64,000 bases of DNA from Rahnella variigena. GTDB taxonomy: Bacteria; Pseudomonadota; Gammaproteobacteria; Enterobacterales; Enterobacteriaceae. Shown piece after piece: positions 1-10,189 of this stretch (the stretch's first letter is position 1; every line of letters begins with the position of its first letter). The notes below the pieces were generated by a model, which was not told the origin of the DNA, did not search any database, and was given only the letters and a program-made list of their open reading frames with translations. The DNA is taken from positions 992,001 through 1,056,000 of the forward strand of contig NZ_NSDJ01000001.1 in assembly GCF_003610915.1 (NCBI RefSeq), read 5' to 3'. The translations under genes and the position numbers were made by a program.

Positions 1-600
1 GACATGAACAAGAAAGGTGATTTCACCTATTTTGGTCGTAAAGATGAATCCACCGCCAAGTTCTATAACGGCGATTGCGCGATGACCACCGCGTCTTCCG
101 GTTCACTGGCCGACATCCGTCAGTATTCCAAATTCAACTACGGCGTGGGCATGATGCCTTACGACGCAGACATCAAAGGCGCACCACAAAACGCCATCAT
201 CGGCGGCGCAAGCCTGTGGGTGATGAATGGCAAAGATAAAGACACCTACAAAGGCGTTGCCGAATTCCTGCAATTCCTGACCACGCCGGAAATCGCAGCC
301 GAATGGCACCAGAAAACCGGTTATCTGCCTGTGACCACCGCAGCGTATGAACTGACCAAAAAAGATGGCTTTTACGAGAAGAACCCGGGTTCTGACGTCG
401 CCACCCGCCAGATGCTGAACAAGCCACCGTTACCGTTCACCAAAGGCCTGCGTCTGGGCAACATGCCGCAGATCCGTACCATCGTGGATGAAGAACTGGA
501 AAGCGTGTGGAGCGGTAAGAAAACGGCGAAAGAAGCGTTAGACACTGCAGTACAGCGCGGGAATTTACTGTTACGTCGCTTCGAAGCTTCTACTAAGTAA
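1..600 (+). CDS. ugpB: sn-glycerol-3-phosphate ABC transporter, periplasmic binding protein (C-terminal part)
   Basis: This is the last 199 residues of the periplasmic protein that captures sn-glycerol-3-phosphate and glycerophosphodiesters and delivers them to UgpAE. The reading frame is open from base 1, so the gene begins to the left of the window and the signal peptide is not visible. The visible part has the features of an extracellular solute-binding family 1 C-lobe, with the [21 protein letters not shown] and [12 protein letters not shown] stretches typical of UgpB. It is followed at once by ugpA, ugpE, ugpC and ugpQ, which fixes the identity. The promoter, where a Pho box would be expected, lies outside the window. 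Confidence 0.95.
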   Translation, partial: DMNKKGDFTYFGRKDESTAKFYNGDCAMTTASSGSLADIRQYSKFNYGVGMMPYDADIKGAPQNAIIGGASLWVMNGKDKDTYKGVAEFLQFLTTPEIAAEWHQKTGYLPVTTAAYELTKKDGFYEKNPGSDVATRQMLNKPPLPFTKGLRLGNMPQIRTIVDEELESVWSGKKTAKEALDTAVQRGNLLLRRFEASTK

Positions 601-610
601 TCCCGTTTTG

Positions 611-714
611 CTCCCTCCCCTGCGAAGGGGAGGGCTGGGGTGGGGTATTAATGGCAGCTCCTTAGTCGTCTTTAAAACCCCCTCCCAACCTCCCCCTTTG
701 CAGGGGGAGGAGCC
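611..714. repeat. REP-like inverted pair between ugpB and ugpA
   Basis: Two GC-rich palindromic units face each other. Unit one is at 611-646: a CTCCCC/GGGGAG hairpin followed by a GGGCTGGGGTGGGGT tail. Unit two is at 676-714 and is the inverted form: the tail comes first, then CCTCCCCC and GGGGGAGG around a TTTGCA loop. The layout, two short palindromes with a conserved tail in opposite orientation about 30 bases apart, is that of a REP doublet (REPIN). Such elements can protect the 3' end of the upstream mRNA, which would favour a high UgpB level over the membrane subunits. No other copy was noticed in the window. Confidence 0.7.
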
Positions 715-785
715 AAAAGCCAAATTCAAAACCAACCTGGTTTGCTCCCTTTCGGGGAGTCTTTTATATCAACGAGTAAACCATC

Positions 786-1673
786 ATGAGTTCACACCGT
801 CCCGGTTTTGGTTGCAGCTGGTTGCCCTACGCGCTGGTTTTGCCGCAGCTGTTAATCACCGCGATATTTTTCCTGTGGCCTGCCGGTCAGGCGCTGTGGT
901 ATTCGGTGCAGACGCTGGATCCGTTCGGACTTTCCAGCACTTTCGCGGGTATGACGAACTTCACGCAGCTGTTTCAGGATCCGTACTATCTCGACTCTTT
1001 CTACACCACGCTGAAATTCAGCTTTATGGTGGCCTTTATCGGACTGGCGGTTTCGCTGTTTTTCGCGGCGCTGGTCGATCACGTGGTACGCGGCAGCCGG
1101 ATTTATCAGACGCTGATGATCCTGCCTTATGCCGTTGCGCCTGCCGTGGCTGCCGTCTTGTGGATGTTCCTGTTCAGCCCCGGTCTGGGTCTGATTACCC
1201 ACTTCTTAGGCTCGATGGGCTATAACTGGAACCACGCGCAAAACAGCGGTCAGGCGATGTTCCTGGTGGTGCTGGCGTCGGTCTGGAAGCAAATCAGCTA
1301 CAACTTCCTGTTCTTCCTCGCGGCCTTGCAGTCGATCCCTAAATCGCTGGTGGAAGCGGCGGCTATCGACGGCGCAGGCCCGGTTCGACGCTTTTTCAAT
1401 CTGGTGCTGCCGCTGATTTCTCCGGTGAGCTTCTTCCTGCTGGTGGTCAATCTGGTTTACGCCTTCTTTGATACTTTCCCGGTGATCGATGCCGCGACAG
1501 CGGGCGGCCCGGTGCAGGCGACGACGACGCTGATTTATAAAGTGTATCGCGAAGGTTTCTCCGGTCTGGACCTGTCCAGCTCCGCCGCGCAGTCCGTCAT
1601 TCTGATGATGCTGGTTTGCGGCCTGACGTTCATTCAGTTCCGCTTTGTCGAGCGTAAGGTGCGTTACCAATGA
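786..1673 (+). CDS. ugpA: sn-glycerol-3-phosphate ABC transporter permease UgpA
   Basis: This inner-membrane subunit of the Ugp importer pairs with UgpE to form the channel for glycerol-3-phosphate. The 295-residue length matches the E. coli protein. The translation is strongly hydrophobic with about six membrane helices. The cytoplasmic EAA loop that docks on the ATPase is visible near residues 190-205 ([15 protein letters not shown]). The ATG at 786 starts a protein whose N-terminus (SSHRPGF) aligns with known UgpA. The gene overlaps ugpE by four bases (ATGA), which suggests translational coupling. It is separated from ugpB by 185 bases carrying a REP-like pair. Confidence 0.95.
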   Translation: MSSHRPGFGCSWLPYALVLPQLLITAIFFLWPAGQALWYSVQTLDPFGLSSTFAGMTNFTQLFQDPYYLDSFYTTLKFSFMVAFIGLAVSLFFAALVDHVVRGSRIYQTLMILPYAVAPAVAAVLWMFLFSPGLGLITHFLGSMGYNWNHAQNSGQAMFLVVLASVWKQISYNFLFFLAALQSIPKSLVEAAAIDGAGPVRRFFNLVLPLISPVSFFLLVVNLVYAFFDTFPVIDAATAGGPVQATTTLIYKVYREGFSGLDLSSSAAQSVILMMLVCGLTFIQFRFVERKVRYQ

Positions 1674-2515
1674 TTGAAAACCGCAGAGGGCTGGATATTT
1701 TCAGCCACATCATGCTGCTGCTCGGCGTGCTGGTGATTTTATTCCCGCTGTATGTCGCGTTTGTGGCGGCGTCGCTGGATAACAAACAGATTTTTGATGT
1801 GCCGATGACGCTGATCCCAGGCACCCATTTATGGGAAAACATCAGCACCATCTGGACGCAGGGCGCTGGCAATAACAGCCCGGCGTTTGGTCGTTTGCTG
1901 ATCAACAGCTTCATCATGGCGATGGTGATCACCGTCGGTAAGATTTCGGTGTCGATGCTCTCGGCCTACGCGATTGTCTATTTCCGTTTTCCGCTGCGTA
2001 ACCTGTTCTTCTGGCTGATTTTTATGACGCTGATGCTGCCGGTGGAAGTGCGTATTTTCCCGACAGTTCAGGTGATCGCCAATCTGCATATGCTCGACAG
2101 CTACACCGGCCTGACGCTGCCGCTGATGGCCTCGGCGACCGCGACCTTCCTCTTCCGCCAGTTCTTTATGACCTTGCCGGATGAGCTGCTGGAAGCCGCG
2201 CGTATCGATGGCGCGGGTGCGATGCGCTTCTTCTGGGACATCGTGTTGCCGCTGTCGAAAACCAATCTCGCGGCGCTGTTCGTCATCACCTTCATTTATG
2301 GCTGGAACCAATATTTGTGGCCGATTCTGATCACCAGCGATGCCTCGATGGGTACGGCGGTGGCGGGGATTAAAAGCATGATTTCCTCCGGCGACGGCTC
2401 GACTCAATGGAATCAGGTGATGGCGGCCATGATCCTGACCTTATTACCACCGCTGGCGGTGGTGCTCCTGATGCAGCGCTGGTTTGTGCGCGGTCTGGTA
2501 GACAGTGAGAAGTAA
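1670..2515 (+). CDS. ugpE: sn-glycerol-3-phosphate ABC transporter permease UgpE
   Basis: Second permease of the Ugp importer, 281 residues, the usual family length. It has an N-terminal membrane helix, five more hydrophobic segments and the EAA loop near residues 174-190 ([15 protein letters not shown]). The start codon overlaps the ugpA stop in an ATGA arrangement, so the two permeases are probably made in equal amounts. The ATPase gene ugpC begins five bases after the stop. Identity follows from the sequence and from its place between ugpA and ugpC. Confidence 0.95.
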   Translation: MIENRRGLDIFSHIMLLLGVLVILFPLYVAFVAASLDNKQIFDVPMTLIPGTHLWENISTIWTQGAGNNSPAFGRLLINSFIMAMVITVGKISVSMLSAYAIVYFRFPLRNLFFWLIFMTLMLPVEVRIFPTVQVIANLHMLDSYTGLTLPLMASATATFLFRQFFMTLPDELLEAARIDGAGAMRFFWDIVLPLSKTNLAALFVITFIYGWNQYLWPILITSDASMGTAVAGIKSMISSGDGSTQWNQVMAAMILTLLPPLAVVLLMQRWFVRGLVDSEK

Positions 2516-2520
2516 CTGAA

Positions 2521-3594
2521 ATGGCAAATTTGAAATTACAGGCAGTGACCAAGTCCTACGACGGCAAAAATCAGATCATTAAAAGTATCGATCTGGACGT
2601 CGCCGACGGCGAATTCATCGTGATGGTCGGGCCTTCCGGCTGCGGAAAATCGACCCTGCTGCGGATGGTGGCCGGGCTTGAGCGCACCACGTCCGGCGAT
2701 ATCTACATCAACGACCAGCGTGTCACCGAACTGGAACCGAAAGATCGCGGCATCGCGATGGTGTTCCAGAACTACGCGCTATATCCGCACATGAGCGTGT
2801 ACGACAACATGGCCTATGGCCTGAAAATCCGCGGTTTTGGCAAAGCGCAGATCAATGACCGCGTTGAAGAGGCGGCGCGTATTCTGGAACTCGGCCCGCT
2901 GCTTAAACGCAAACCGCGTGAGCTTTCCGGCGGTCAGCGTCAGCGTGTGGCAATGGGGCGCGCTATTGTGCGTGAACCGGCGGTGTTCCTGTTCGACGAA
3001 CCGCTTTCCAACCTCGACGCCAAACTGCGCGTGCAGATGCGCCTTGAACTGCAACAATTGCATCGCCGTCTGCGCACCACCAGTTTGTACGTGACGCACG
3101 ATCAGGTGGAAGCCATGACACTGGCCGAACGCGTGATCGTGATGAACAAAGGTATCGCCGAGCAGATCGGTACGCCTTCGGAAGTCTACCGCCGTCCGGC
3201 CAGCCTGTTTGTCGCCAGCTTTATCGGCTCTCCGGCCATGAATCTGTTGCCCGGTCAGCTGACCTCTGACGGTACGTCGCTGGTGATGGAAGGCGGATTT
3301 GAGTTGCCGCTGCCGGTTCCGCGCCCTGAGTGGGGCGGTCGTGAGCTGACGGTCGGTATTCGCCCTGAACATATCCATCTGACCGATGACACCCAGAACG
3401 GTATTTCGATGGTGCTGAATACGCTGGAACTGCTGGGCGCGGATAATCTGGCGCACGGCAAACTGGCGGGCAGCGGCGTCGTGGTGCGTTTATCCCATGA
3501 AGTGTTCCCGACAGCCGGCTCGCTGTTGCGCTTGGTTTTCCCGGCGAAAGCGTTACACTTTTTCGATACTCACAGCGGATTACGGATGGAATAA
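2521..3594 (+). CDS. ugpC: sn-glycerol-3-phosphate ABC transporter ATP-binding protein UgpC
   Basis: ATPase that powers the Ugp importer from the cytoplasmic face. It is 357 residues long and belongs to the MalK/UgpC type. The Walker A motif GPSGCGKST is at residues 37-45, the signature LSGGQ at 138-142, Walker B with D159-E160 and the switch histidine at H193 (YVTHDQ). The C-terminal third is the regulatory OB/TOBE-like region that gives this subfamily its extra length. It lies five bases after ugpE and two bases before ugpQ in one apparent operon. Confidence 0.95.
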   Translation: MANLKLQAVTKSYDGKNQIIKSIDLDVADGEFIVMVGPSGCGKSTLLRMVAGLERTTSGDIYINDQRVTELEPKDRGIAMVFQNYALYPHMSVYDNMAYGLKIRGFGKAQINDRVEEAARILELGPLLKRKPRELSGGQRQRVAMGRAIVREPAVFLFDEPLSNLDAKLRVQMRLELQQLHRRLRTTSLYVTHDQVEAMTLAERVIVMNKGIAEQIGTPSEVYRRPASLFVASFIGSPAMNLLPGQLTSDGTSLVMEGGFELPLPVPRPEWGGRELTVGIRPEHIHLTDDTQNGISMVLNTLELLGADNLAHGKLAGSGVVVRLSHEVFPTAGSLLRLVFPAKALHFFDTHSGLRME

Positions 3595-3596
3595 AC

Positions 3597-4337
3597 ATGA
3601 AAGCCTGGCCTTATCCTCGCATTGTGGCGCACCGTGGCGGCGGCGCGCTGGCTCCGGAAAACACGCTGGCCGCCATCGATATGGGCGCAAAATACGGTCA
3701 TACCATGATCGAATTTGACGCCAAACTGGCGCAGGACGGGGAAATCTTCCTGTTGCACGACGATACCCTGAACCGCACCAGTAACGGCTGGGGCGTGGCG
3801 GGTGAACTGCCGTGGGAAAAACTCGAACAGCTCGATGCCGGTAACTGGTACAGCGCCGCATTTAAAGGCGAGAAACTGCCGCTGCTGGCGCAGGTTGCCG
3901 AACGCTGTGCGCGTCATCATATGATGGTGAATATCGAGATCAAACCGACCACCGGTCTGAACGAGAAAACCGGTACTGACGTGGCGCTGGCCGCCCGTGA
4001 GCTGTGGAAAAATCAGCCTGTTGCGCCGTTGCTTTCCTCGTTCGAATTCGACGCGCTGGTTGCCGCTAAAAAAGCCGCCCCCGAACTGCCACGTGGTTTG
4101 CTGATCGACGAATGGCACGAGAACTGGAAAGCGCTGACCGACGAACTGGAATGCGTTTCTCTGCATCTCAACCATAAACTGCTCAATGAAGAACGCGTTA
4201 AAGCCATCAAAGACGCCGGACTGCATATTCTGGTGTATACGGTGAATAATCCGGCGCGCGCCCGCGAATTACTGGGCTGGGGCGTGGACTGTATTTGTAC
4301 CGATAAGATTGATGTGATTGGGCCGGATTTTACCTAG
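3597..4337 (+). CDS. ugpQ: cytoplasmic glycerophosphodiester phosphodiesterase UgpQ
   Basis: It hydrolyses glycerophosphodiesters brought in by the Ugp transporter to glycerol-3-phosphate and an alcohol. The 246-residue protein is a single GDPD TIM barrel without a signal peptide, so it is cytoplasmic. The family's catalytic and metal-binding residues are visible: H12 and R13 (AHRGG), E21 (PENT), E39 and D41 (EFDAKL) and H54 ([10 protein letters not shown]). The start lies two bases after the ugpC stop, so it is cotranscribed with the transporter. A T-poor hairpin follows at 4360-4385. Confidence 0.95.
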   Translation: MKAWPYPRIVAHRGGGALAPENTLAAIDMGAKYGHTMIEFDAKLAQDGEIFLLHDDTLNRTSNGWGVAGELPWEKLEQLDAGNWYSAAFKGEKLPLLAQVAERCARHHMMVNIEIKPTTGLNEKTGTDVALAARELWKNQPVAPLLSSFEFDALVAAKKAAPELPRGLLIDEWHENWKALTDELECVSLHLNHKLLNEERVKAIKDAGLHILVYTVNNPARARELLGWGVDCICTDKIDVIGPDFT

Positions 4338-4359
4338 AACATGGCGCTAAAAGCACAGA

Positions 4360-4385
4360 TCAGGCGCAGTGACCACCGCGCCTGA
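4360..4385. terminator. hairpin between the converging ugpQ and yhhA genes
   Basis: An 8-bp perfect stem, TCAGGCGC paired with GCGCCTGA, surrounds a 10-base loop in the short gap between two convergent genes. There is no T-run on either side, so termination would be weak or Rho-assisted. Confidence 0.4.
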
Positions 4386-4393
4386 AAGATTAA

Positions 4394-4696
4394 CTAAGGC
4401 GTCTGATTCAATTTCTGACCCAGCGTCTGGTTATTTTGCTGGATCTGCAATCGTTGCTGATTGCTCTGAATCTGTGATTTCAGCTTCAGTTGCTGCTGTT
4501 GCTGACTGTTACGCATATCCTGTTCCTGCTGACGTTTCTGCATCTGCTGGTTATTCTGTTGTTGTTGCTGCATCCGCTGTTGCGAAGGATTGTTCAGCAG
4601 CGGGTCGTTAGGGTTCGGCACTTTTTCGACTGCACTGGCGGTCTGAACGGCAAACAGCAGCGGCAGCGCGGCGAGCATTCCATATAAACATTTCAT
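4394..4696 (-). CDS. yhhA: YhhA-like (DUF2756) secreted Gln-rich protein
   Basis: A 100-residue protein with a clear signal peptide: Lys2, a hydrophobic core and a cleavage site after ASA near residue 22. The mature part is almost entirely polar and low in complexity. 28 of the 100 residues are Gln, and runs of Gln, Asn and Arg/Lys predict one long helix or coiled coil. In E. coli, yhhA (DUF2756) sits next to ugpQ in the same convergent orientation, and that synteny is the main reason for the name. This copy is shorter than the E. coli protein as I remember it (about 146 residues). The function is unknown; a periplasmic location is inferred. The neighbouring ggt of E. coli is absent here. Confidence 0.8.
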   Translation of the reverse strand: MKCLYGMLAALPLLFAVQTASAVEKVPNPNDPLLNNPSQQRMQQQQQNNQQMQKRQQEQDMRNSQQQQQLKLKSQIQSNQQRLQIQQNNQTLGQKLNQTP

Positions 4697-4898
4697 CAGT
4701 TCATCCTCCGTTTCCAGTCATACTTTAAGTGTATGCCATCGCAGCCGTGAACGTGTCCTTTGAGCGCACGTTTCCCTCAAAGCGTGGCATTGCTCTCGTT
4801 TGCTCTATAATTAAACAGATGTAAACCACCTTCGCACTTCGCGGTTTCCTTCATTCCGTTACAATTATCTATCTTTAACATTTTAGGGCTCAACTGCC

Positions 4899-5798
4899 GT
4901 GCCTTTACTCATTATTACCACCATTTTGTGGGCCTTTTCCTTCAGCCTGATCGGCGTCTATCTGGCCGGACAGGTCGACAGCGTATTCTCCGTGTTAGTC
5001 CGTTTAGGGCTGGCGGCGCTGGTTTTCCTGCCATTCCTGCGCTGGAAAGGCCATCAGCTGACCACCATTTTGCTGTATATGGCCGTAGGTGCGATGCAGC
5101 TTGGGATCATGTATCTCATCAGTTTCGAGGCGTATCTGTACCTGTCGGTACCGGAGTTCCTGCTGTTTACAGTGATGACGCCGCTTTACGTCACGCTGAT
5201 TTATGACCTGATCAGTGGCCGCAAAATACGCATCGGTTATGCGCTGAGCGCACTGCTGGCGGTGGCGGGGGCGGCGATTATTCGTTACGACCACATCAGC
5301 GAGCATTTCATCATCGGCCTGTTGCTGGTGCAGGCGGCGAATATCTGTTTTGCCATCGGGCAGGTGGGGTATAAACGCCTGATGGAAACCCGTCCGATGC
5401 CGCAGCATACGGCGTTTTCCTGGTTCTATCTGGGGGCGTTGCTCTGTGCGGTGGTGGCGTGGTTCCTGTGGGGCAATCCGCAAAAACTGCCGACCACGAA
5501 TCTGCAATGGGGCATTCTGGTGTGGCTGGGGATTGGCGCTTCCGGGCTGGGATATTTCATGTGGAACTACGGGGCGACGCAGGTTGATGCGGGAACGCTG
5601 GGGATTATGAACAACTTTCACGTCCCCGCCGGGCTGCTGGTTAACCTGGCAATCTGGCAACAGCAGCCGCACTGGCCGAGCTTTATCGTGGGCGCCGCAG
5701 TGATTATGTCCTCACTGTGGGTGCACCGGCATTGGGTCGTGCCGCGTCGCGAACAAACGGCAGATGATCGCACGCGTGCTGCCGCGCCGAACGAATAA
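4899..5798 (+). CDS. bioP: biotin transporter of the EamA/DMT family (BioP, formerly YigM)
   Basis: An inner-membrane carrier of about ten helices formed by two EamA repeats. The relative next to metR in E. coli (YigM) is a biotin importer. The 299-residue length and the position just upstream of and convergent with metR match. The start is a GTG at 4899; no ATG lies in a sensible position. The 3' end overlaps the 3' end of metR by 95 bases on the opposite strand, the same tail-to-tail arrangement as in E. coli. The polar C-terminus ([19 protein letters not shown]) is cytoplasmic or unstructured. Confidence 0.88.
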   Translation: MPLLIITTILWAFSFSLIGVYLAGQVDSVFSVLVRLGLAALVFLPFLRWKGHQLTTILLYMAVGAMQLGIMYLISFEAYLYLSVPEFLLFTVMTPLYVTLIYDLISGRKIRIGYALSALLAVAGAAIIRYDHISEHFIIGLLLVQAANICFAIGQVGYKRLMETRPMPQHTAFSWFYLGALLCAVVAWFLWGNPQKLPTTNLQWGILVWLGIGASGLGYFMWNYGATQVDAGTLGIMNNFHVPAGLLVNLAIWQQQPHWPSFIVGAAVIMSSLWVHRHWVVPRREQTADDRTRAAAPNE

Positions 5799-6639
5799 AG
5801 GCTTCGGTTACCGGCTGACGCTGTTCGCCATCACGTACGGCGGCGTACAGGCGGCTCCATAAGCCATCGCCCAGGGTTTTGGTCACCACCAGACCCTGGC
5901 GCTCAAAACTCTCCACCACCCAGTGGGGTAACGCCGCAATCCCCATTCTCGCCGACACCATCTGAATCAATAACAACGTGTTATCGACACTTTTCAGTGC
6001 CGGGCTGACGCCTGCCGGTTGCAGGAAATGCCGCCAGATATCCAGACGCTGACGCTGTACCGGATATATCATCAACGTTTCCGCGCTGAGATCTTCCGGC
6101 GTGATCACCGTTTTAGCTGCCAGCGGGTGATCCGGTGCCAGCACCAAACGCACTTCAAAATCAAACATCGGGGAATAATGCAGACCGCTGCGCGGCAGAA
6201 TGTCGGAGGTTAATACGATATCCAGCTCGCCCTGTTGCAGCGCGGGCTGCGGGTCGAAGGTCACGCCGGATTTGAAATCCATCAACACCTGCGGCCAGTT
6301 CTGGTGGAAGTTATCCAGCGCGGGCGTCAGCCACTGAATACAACTGTGACATTCAATCGCAATACGCAGTGAAGTCTGGTGCGGTTCATTACAGGCCTGC
6401 AATGCCTGCTGGATTTGCGGCAGCACCTGTTCTGCCAGATTCAGCATGATCTCGCCCTGCGGGGTGAAACGTAAAGGCTGACTTTTTCGCACGAACAACC
6501 TGAAACCCAGGCGTTGCTCCAGGTCACTGAACTGGTGCGACAGAGCCGATTGGGTCTGATGAAGCTGCGAGGCGGCTGCGGCCAGTGACCCGGTGTTGCG
6601 CAGTGCTTGCAACGTTCGCAGGTGTTTCAGTTCGATCAT
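5704..6639 (-). CDS. metR: LysR-type activator of methionine genes MetR
   Basis: A homocysteine-responsive LysR-family regulator that activates metE and other methionine genes. It has 311 residues (about 317 in E. coli). The N-terminal winged helix-turn-helix is at residues 18-37 ([20 protein letters not shown]), followed by the effector-binding domain. It is divergent from metE across a 104-base intergenic region, the classic metR-metE layout. The C-terminus ends [20 protein letters not shown], close to the E. coli tail. Its 3' end overlaps bioP. Confidence 0.96.
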   Translation of the reverse strand: MIELKHLRTLQALRNTGSLAAAASQLHQTQSALSHQFSDLEQRLGFRLFVRKSQPLRFTPQGEIMLNLAEQVLPQIQQALQACNEPHQTSLRIAIECHSCIQWLTPALDNFHQNWPQVLMDFKSGVTFDPQPALQQGELDIVLTSDILPRSGLHYSPMFDFEVRLVLAPDHPLAAKTVITPEDLSAETLMIYPVQRQRLDIWRHFLQPAGVSPALKSVDNTLLLIQMVSARMGIAALPHWVVESFERQGLVVTKTLGDGLWSRLYAAVRDGEQRQPVTEAFIRSARQHACDHLPFVRDAARPNAGAPTVRT

Positions 6640-6743
6640 GAGAGTCCTTCACTGTGTCATGAATAATTTGCGCTTGTGGAATATACACTACCTGCGGATT
6701 ATGGATGTGTAAACATCTGGATGGCTAAACAGGAATTAAAAAG
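6640..6743. promoter_or_regulatory. metR-metE divergent control region with MetJ-box-like repeats
   Basis: The 104 bases between the two divergent genes must hold both promoters. Three consecutive octamers at 6703-6726 (GGATGTGT, AAACATCT, GGATGGCT) match the MetJ box AGACGTCT at 5, 6 and 5 of 8 positions. They also form an imperfect 16-bp tandem repeat with the bases that follow, as expected for a MetJ operator. I could not identify a perfect MetR site (TGAA-N5-TTCA); the best half is TGAATAATT at 6660-6668. Regulation by MetJ and MetR is known in relatives; the exact sites are inference. Confidence 0.5.
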
Positions 6744-9023
6744 ATGACGATACTGAATCACACTCTGGGTTTTCCACGCGTTGGTCTGCGTCGTGAACTT
6801 AAAAAAGCACAAGAAAGCTACTGGGCAGGCAATTCCACTCAGGAAGAACTGCTGGCAACCGGACGTGAACTTCGCGCCCGTCACTGGAAGCAACAAGCTG
6901 AAGCAGGCGTGGATTTGGTGCCGGTGGGTGATTTCGCCTGGTACGATCACGTACTGACCACCAGTTTGTTGCTGGGCAACGTACCGGCCCGTCATCAGAA
7001 TGCCGATGGCTCTGTTGATCTCGATACCTTATTCCGTCTTGGCCGTGGCCGCGCACCGACCGGTAAACCGGCTGCCGCAGCGGAAATGACAAAATGGTTT
7101 AACACCAACTATCACTACATGGTGCCGGAGTTTGTGAAAGGGCAGAAATTCAAACTGACCTGGACACAACTGCTGGAAGAAGTGGACGAAGCGCTGGCGC
7201 TCGGCCATAAAGTGAAACCTGTTCTGCTGGGGCCGCTGACCTATCTGTGGCTCGGCAAAGTGAAGGGCGAACAGTTTGACCGTCTTTCCCTGCTCAACGA
7301 TATACTGCCTGTTTATCAGCAAGTTCTGGCCGAACTGGCAAAACGCGATATCGAATGGGTGCAGATTGACGAACCGGCTCTGGTGCTGGAATTGCCGCAG
7401 GAATGGCTGGATGCGTATAAACCGGCTTATACCGCGCTGGAACAGAGCAAAACCAAACTACTGCTGACCACTTATTTCGACAGCGTCGGGCACAACCTCG
7501 ACACTATCCGCCAGTTACCGGTTCAGGGTCTGCATATTGACGCTGTCGCCGGTCGTGATGACCTGCAAACCGTCATCAGTCAGCTGCCAGAAAACTGGCT
7601 GATTTCTCTGGGCGTGATCAATGGCCGTAATGTCTGGCGTGCGGATCTAAGCACCTGGTTTGAGCGTCTGAAACCGCTGGTGGCGGGCCGAAATGTCTGG
7701 ATCGGCAGCTCATGTTCGCTGCTGCACAGCCCGATCGACTTAAGCGTTGAAAGCCGTCTGGATGAAGAAGTGAAAAGCTGGTTCGCCTTTGCGCTGCAAA
7801 AATGCGCCGAGCTGGCATTACTGACCTCTGCACTGAACAATCCGACCGCTGAAGCGCAGCAAAAACTGGCAGAATACAGCGCGCCAATCCGCGCCCGCCG
7901 CGAATCTGCTCGTGTAAATAACGCAGCCGTCGGTAAACGTGTGGCGGCAATCACCGCCGCAGATATCGAGCGTGCACACGTTTATACCGAACGCGCCAAA
8001 GCGCAGCGCGCCCGTTTCAATCTGCCAGCATGGCCAACGACCACCATCGGTTCATTCCCGCAAACCACGGAGATCCGTGGCCTGCGTCTGGACTTCAAAC
8101 AGGGGCGTCTCGACAACACTAAATACCGCACCGGGATCAGCGAACATATTAAGCAAGCCATTAAAGAGCAGGAACGTCTGGGTATCGACGTGCTGGTTCA
8201 CGGCGAAGCTGAACGTAACGACATGGTTGAATACTTTGGCGAGCATCTGGACGGTTTTGTGTTCACGCAAAACGGCTGGGTACAAAGCTACGGTTCACGT
8301 TGCGTAAAACCTCCGGTCATTATCGGCGACGTCAGCCGTCCGCAAGCAATTACCGTTGAGTGGGCGAAGTACGCGCAGTCTCTGACCGAAAAACCGGTGA
8401 AAGGCATGCTGACCGGCCCGCTTACGATCCTGTGCTGGTCCTTCCCGCGTGAAGATGTCAGCCGTGAAACCATCGCCAAACAAATCGCGCTGGCGCTGCG
8501 TGACGAAGTGGAGGATCTGGAAAAAGCCGGTATCGGTATCATCCAGATTGACGAACCAGCACTGCGCGAAGGTCTGCCATTGCGTCAGTCTGAATGGAAT
8601 GCGTACCTGCGCTGGGCAGTGGATGCGTTCAAACTCAATGCCGCGATTGCCCGCGATGACACGCAGATCCACACCCACATGTGTTACTGCGAATTCAACG
8701 ACATTATGGATTCTATTGCCGCGCTGGATGCTGACGTGATCACCATCGAAACCTCGCGTTCCGATATGGACCTGCTGGAGTCGTTCAAGGACTTCGAGTA
8801 TCCAAATGAAATCGGGCCGGGCGTCTACGACATTCACTCGCCTAACGTGCCAAGCGTGGAATGGATTGAAGATTTGCTGCGTAAAGCCGCGGATCGCATT
8901 CCGGCAGAACGTCTGTGGGTCAACCCGGACTGTGGCCTGAAAACCCGTGGCTGGCCGGAAACCCGCGAGTCGCTGGAAAACATGGTGAAAGCCGCCAGGC
9001 GCCTGCGTGCTGAGAAAGCCTGA
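6744..9023 (+). CDS. metE: cobalamin-independent methionine synthase MetE
   Basis: It transfers the methyl group of 5-methyl-tetrahydropteroyl-triglutamate to homocysteine to make methionine, without B12. It has 759 residues (753 in E. coli). The N-terminus [20 protein letters not shown] is diagnostic. The zinc ligands are visible in the C-terminal barrel: H645 and C647 ([10 protein letters not shown]), E669 and C730 ([11 protein letters not shown]), each shifted by four from the E. coli numbering. It is divergent from metR and followed by a strong terminator hairpin. Confidence 0.98.
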   Translation: MTILNHTLGFPRVGLRRELKKAQESYWAGNSTQEELLATGRELRARHWKQQAEAGVDLVPVGDFAWYDHVLTTSLLLGNVPARHQNADGSVDLDTLFRLGRGRAPTGKPAAAAEMTKWFNTNYHYMVPEFVKGQKFKLTWTQLLEEVDEALALGHKVKPVLLGPLTYLWLGKVKGEQFDRLSLLNDILPVYQQVLAELAKRDIEWVQIDEPALVLELPQEWLDAYKPAYTALEQSKTKLLLTTYFDSVGHNLDTIRQLPVQGLHIDAVAGRDDLQTVISQLPENWLISLGVINGRNVWRADLSTWFERLKPLVAGRNVWIGSSCSLLHSPIDLSVESRLDEEVKSWFAFALQKCAELALLTSALNNPTAEAQQKLAEYSAPIRARRESARVNNAAVGKRVAAITAADIERAHVYTERAKAQRARFNLPAWPTTTIGSFPQTTEIRGLRLDFKQGRLDNTKYRTGISEHIKQAIKEQERLGIDVLVHGEAERNDMVEYFGEHLDGFVFTQNGWVQSYGSRCVKPPVIIGDVSRPQAITVEWAKYAQSLTEKPVKGMLTGPLTILCWSFPREDVSRETIAKQIALALRDEVEDLEKAGIGIIQIDEPALREGLPLRQSEWNAYLRWAVDAFKLNAAIARDDTQIHTHMCYCEFNDIMDSIAALDADVITIETSRSDMDLLESFKDFEYPNEIGPGVYDIHSPNVPSVEWIEDLLRKAADRIPAERLWVNPDCGLKTRGWPETRESLENMVKAARRLRAEKA

Positions 9024-9057
9024 AATAAAGAGTCGTTGTGTTGTTGCTGAAACATTT

Positions 9058-9081
9058 GGGGCACTCCGGTGCCCCCTTTTT
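9058..9081 (+). terminator. metE terminator
   Basis: A 7-bp GC-rich stem (GGGGCAC/GTGCCCC) with a TCCG loop is followed by C and a run of five T, 35 bases after the metE stop. Confidence 0.85.
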
Positions 9082-9246
9082 ATTGCTCCCATTTGCACTT
9101 TGTTACGTCTTTTTCAGCCCGCGTCATACGGCGGCTGTAGCGCGATTACGGCGCTGGGTTTCAGGCAGTTTCCGCACACGGCGCGGTTCTCCGCTAGGCT
9201 TAAATCAGGATTTACTTTCTTTTTACCCATCAGACAGGGAGAAAAT

Positions 9247-10011
9247 ATGAACCGGTTTACAGACAAAGTCGTGGTAGTGACTGGCGCAGGTTCCGGCATG
9301 GGTGCTGCATCGGCACGGCGTTTTTCTTCAGAAGGGGCGATTGTGGTACTTGTCGGCCGGACGAAAGAAAAGCTGGAGAAAGTCGCTAAAACGTTGAGCA
9401 GTACGCAGTATTACATTCATCTGGCGGATGTTTCTTCCGCACAGGATGTGGAGCGTATGGCAGAAGTGATTGAAGATAAATTCGGCCGGGTCGATGTGCT
9501 GGTAAATGGCGCAGGCGTCGTGGTGCAGGGCAAAGTGACAGAAGCCAGCCTCGATGACTGGCAGAAAATCATGGGTATCGATCTGAGCGGTGTTTTCTAC
9601 TGCACACGTTTCTTTATGCCCGCGCTGATTAAAAGCAAAGGCAATATCGTGAATATTTCCTCGGTGTCCGGCATCGGCGGTGACTGGGGCATGAGCTTCT
9701 ATAATGCCGCGAAAGGTGGTGTGACCAACTTCACCCGTTCGATTGCTATGGATCACGGTAAAGACGGCGTGCGTGTCAACGCTGTTTGTCCGTCGCTGAC
9801 CTTCACGGATATGGCGGCTGGCATTAAAGATAACCAGCCGTTACTGGCGAAATTTGCCGAACGTATCCCGCTGGGGCGTGGGGCAGAGCCGGAAGAAATT
9901 GCCGATGTGATTGCGTTTCTCGCCAGTGATGATGCGCGCTTCGTGACGGGCGTTAATTTGCCGGTTGATGGCGGACTTTCTGCCTCAAACGGTCAGCCTC
10001 CGCAGGCATAG
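9247..10011 (+). CDS. short-chain dehydrogenase/reductase (SDR), substrate unknown
   Basis: A classical NAD(P)-dependent SDR of 254 residues. The cofactor motif TGAGSGMG is at residues 12-19, NGAG at 87-90, the catalytic Ser139 in NISS, and Tyr152/Lys156 in YNAAK. The tail ITF-type PVDGGLSASNG is normal for the family. The start at 9247 is chosen because AGGGAG lies six bases upstream and the cofactor motif then falls at the usual place; the open frame extends further left without support. It is not part of the metE-ysgA-udp block in E. coli, so it is an accessory gene here. Its substrate cannot be told from the sequence. Confidence 0.85.
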   Translation: MNRFTDKVVVVTGAGSGMGAASARRFSSEGAIVVLVGRTKEKLEKVAKTLSSTQYYIHLADVSSAQDVERMAEVIEDKFGRVDVLVNGAGVVVQGKVTEASLDDWQKIMGIDLSGVFYCTRFFMPALIKSKGNIVNISSVSGIGGDWGMSFYNAAKGGVTNFTRSIAMDHGKDGVRVNAVCPSLTFTDMAAGIKDNQPLLAKFAERIPLGRGAEPEEIADVIAFLASDDARFVTGVNLPVDGGLSASNGQPPQA

Positions 10012-10070
10012 CACGCTGTTTAGAAAAGCGGTCGATAATTTCGAACAGGACTGGCAGGGCGCGCTTGGGC

Positions 10071-10121
10071 GATTGTCGTTGTAAGCAGATTATCGTTGTT
10101 AAAGGATTGCCGCTGTAACTG
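10071..10121. repeat. three imperfect 17-bp tandem repeats
   Basis: Units begin at 10071, 10088 and 10105, exactly 17 bases apart, each starting GATTxxCGxTGTxAA. They lie in the gap between the converging SDR and ysgA genes, just before a bidirectional terminator. Function unknown. Confidence 0.65.
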
Positions 10122-10134
10122 ACTGAATGCCAGT

Positions 10135-10169
10135 AAAAAGCCCGACAGGAAAATCTGCCGGGCTTTTTT
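10135..10169. terminator. bidirectional terminator between SDR gene and ysgA
   Basis: A 14-base arm AAAAAGCCCGACAG pairs with CTGCCGGGCTTTTT with one mismatch around a six-base loop. The A-run and T-run on either side let it work for both converging genes. Confidence 0.85.
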
Positions 10170-10189
10170 ATTTGCTCAATACCGTACTT

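Noticed and set aside
4369..4611. 80-codon plus-strand ORF rich in Ala, Ser and Val
   Set aside because: It is antisense to the Gln-codon repeats of yhhA, which produce such low-complexity complements.
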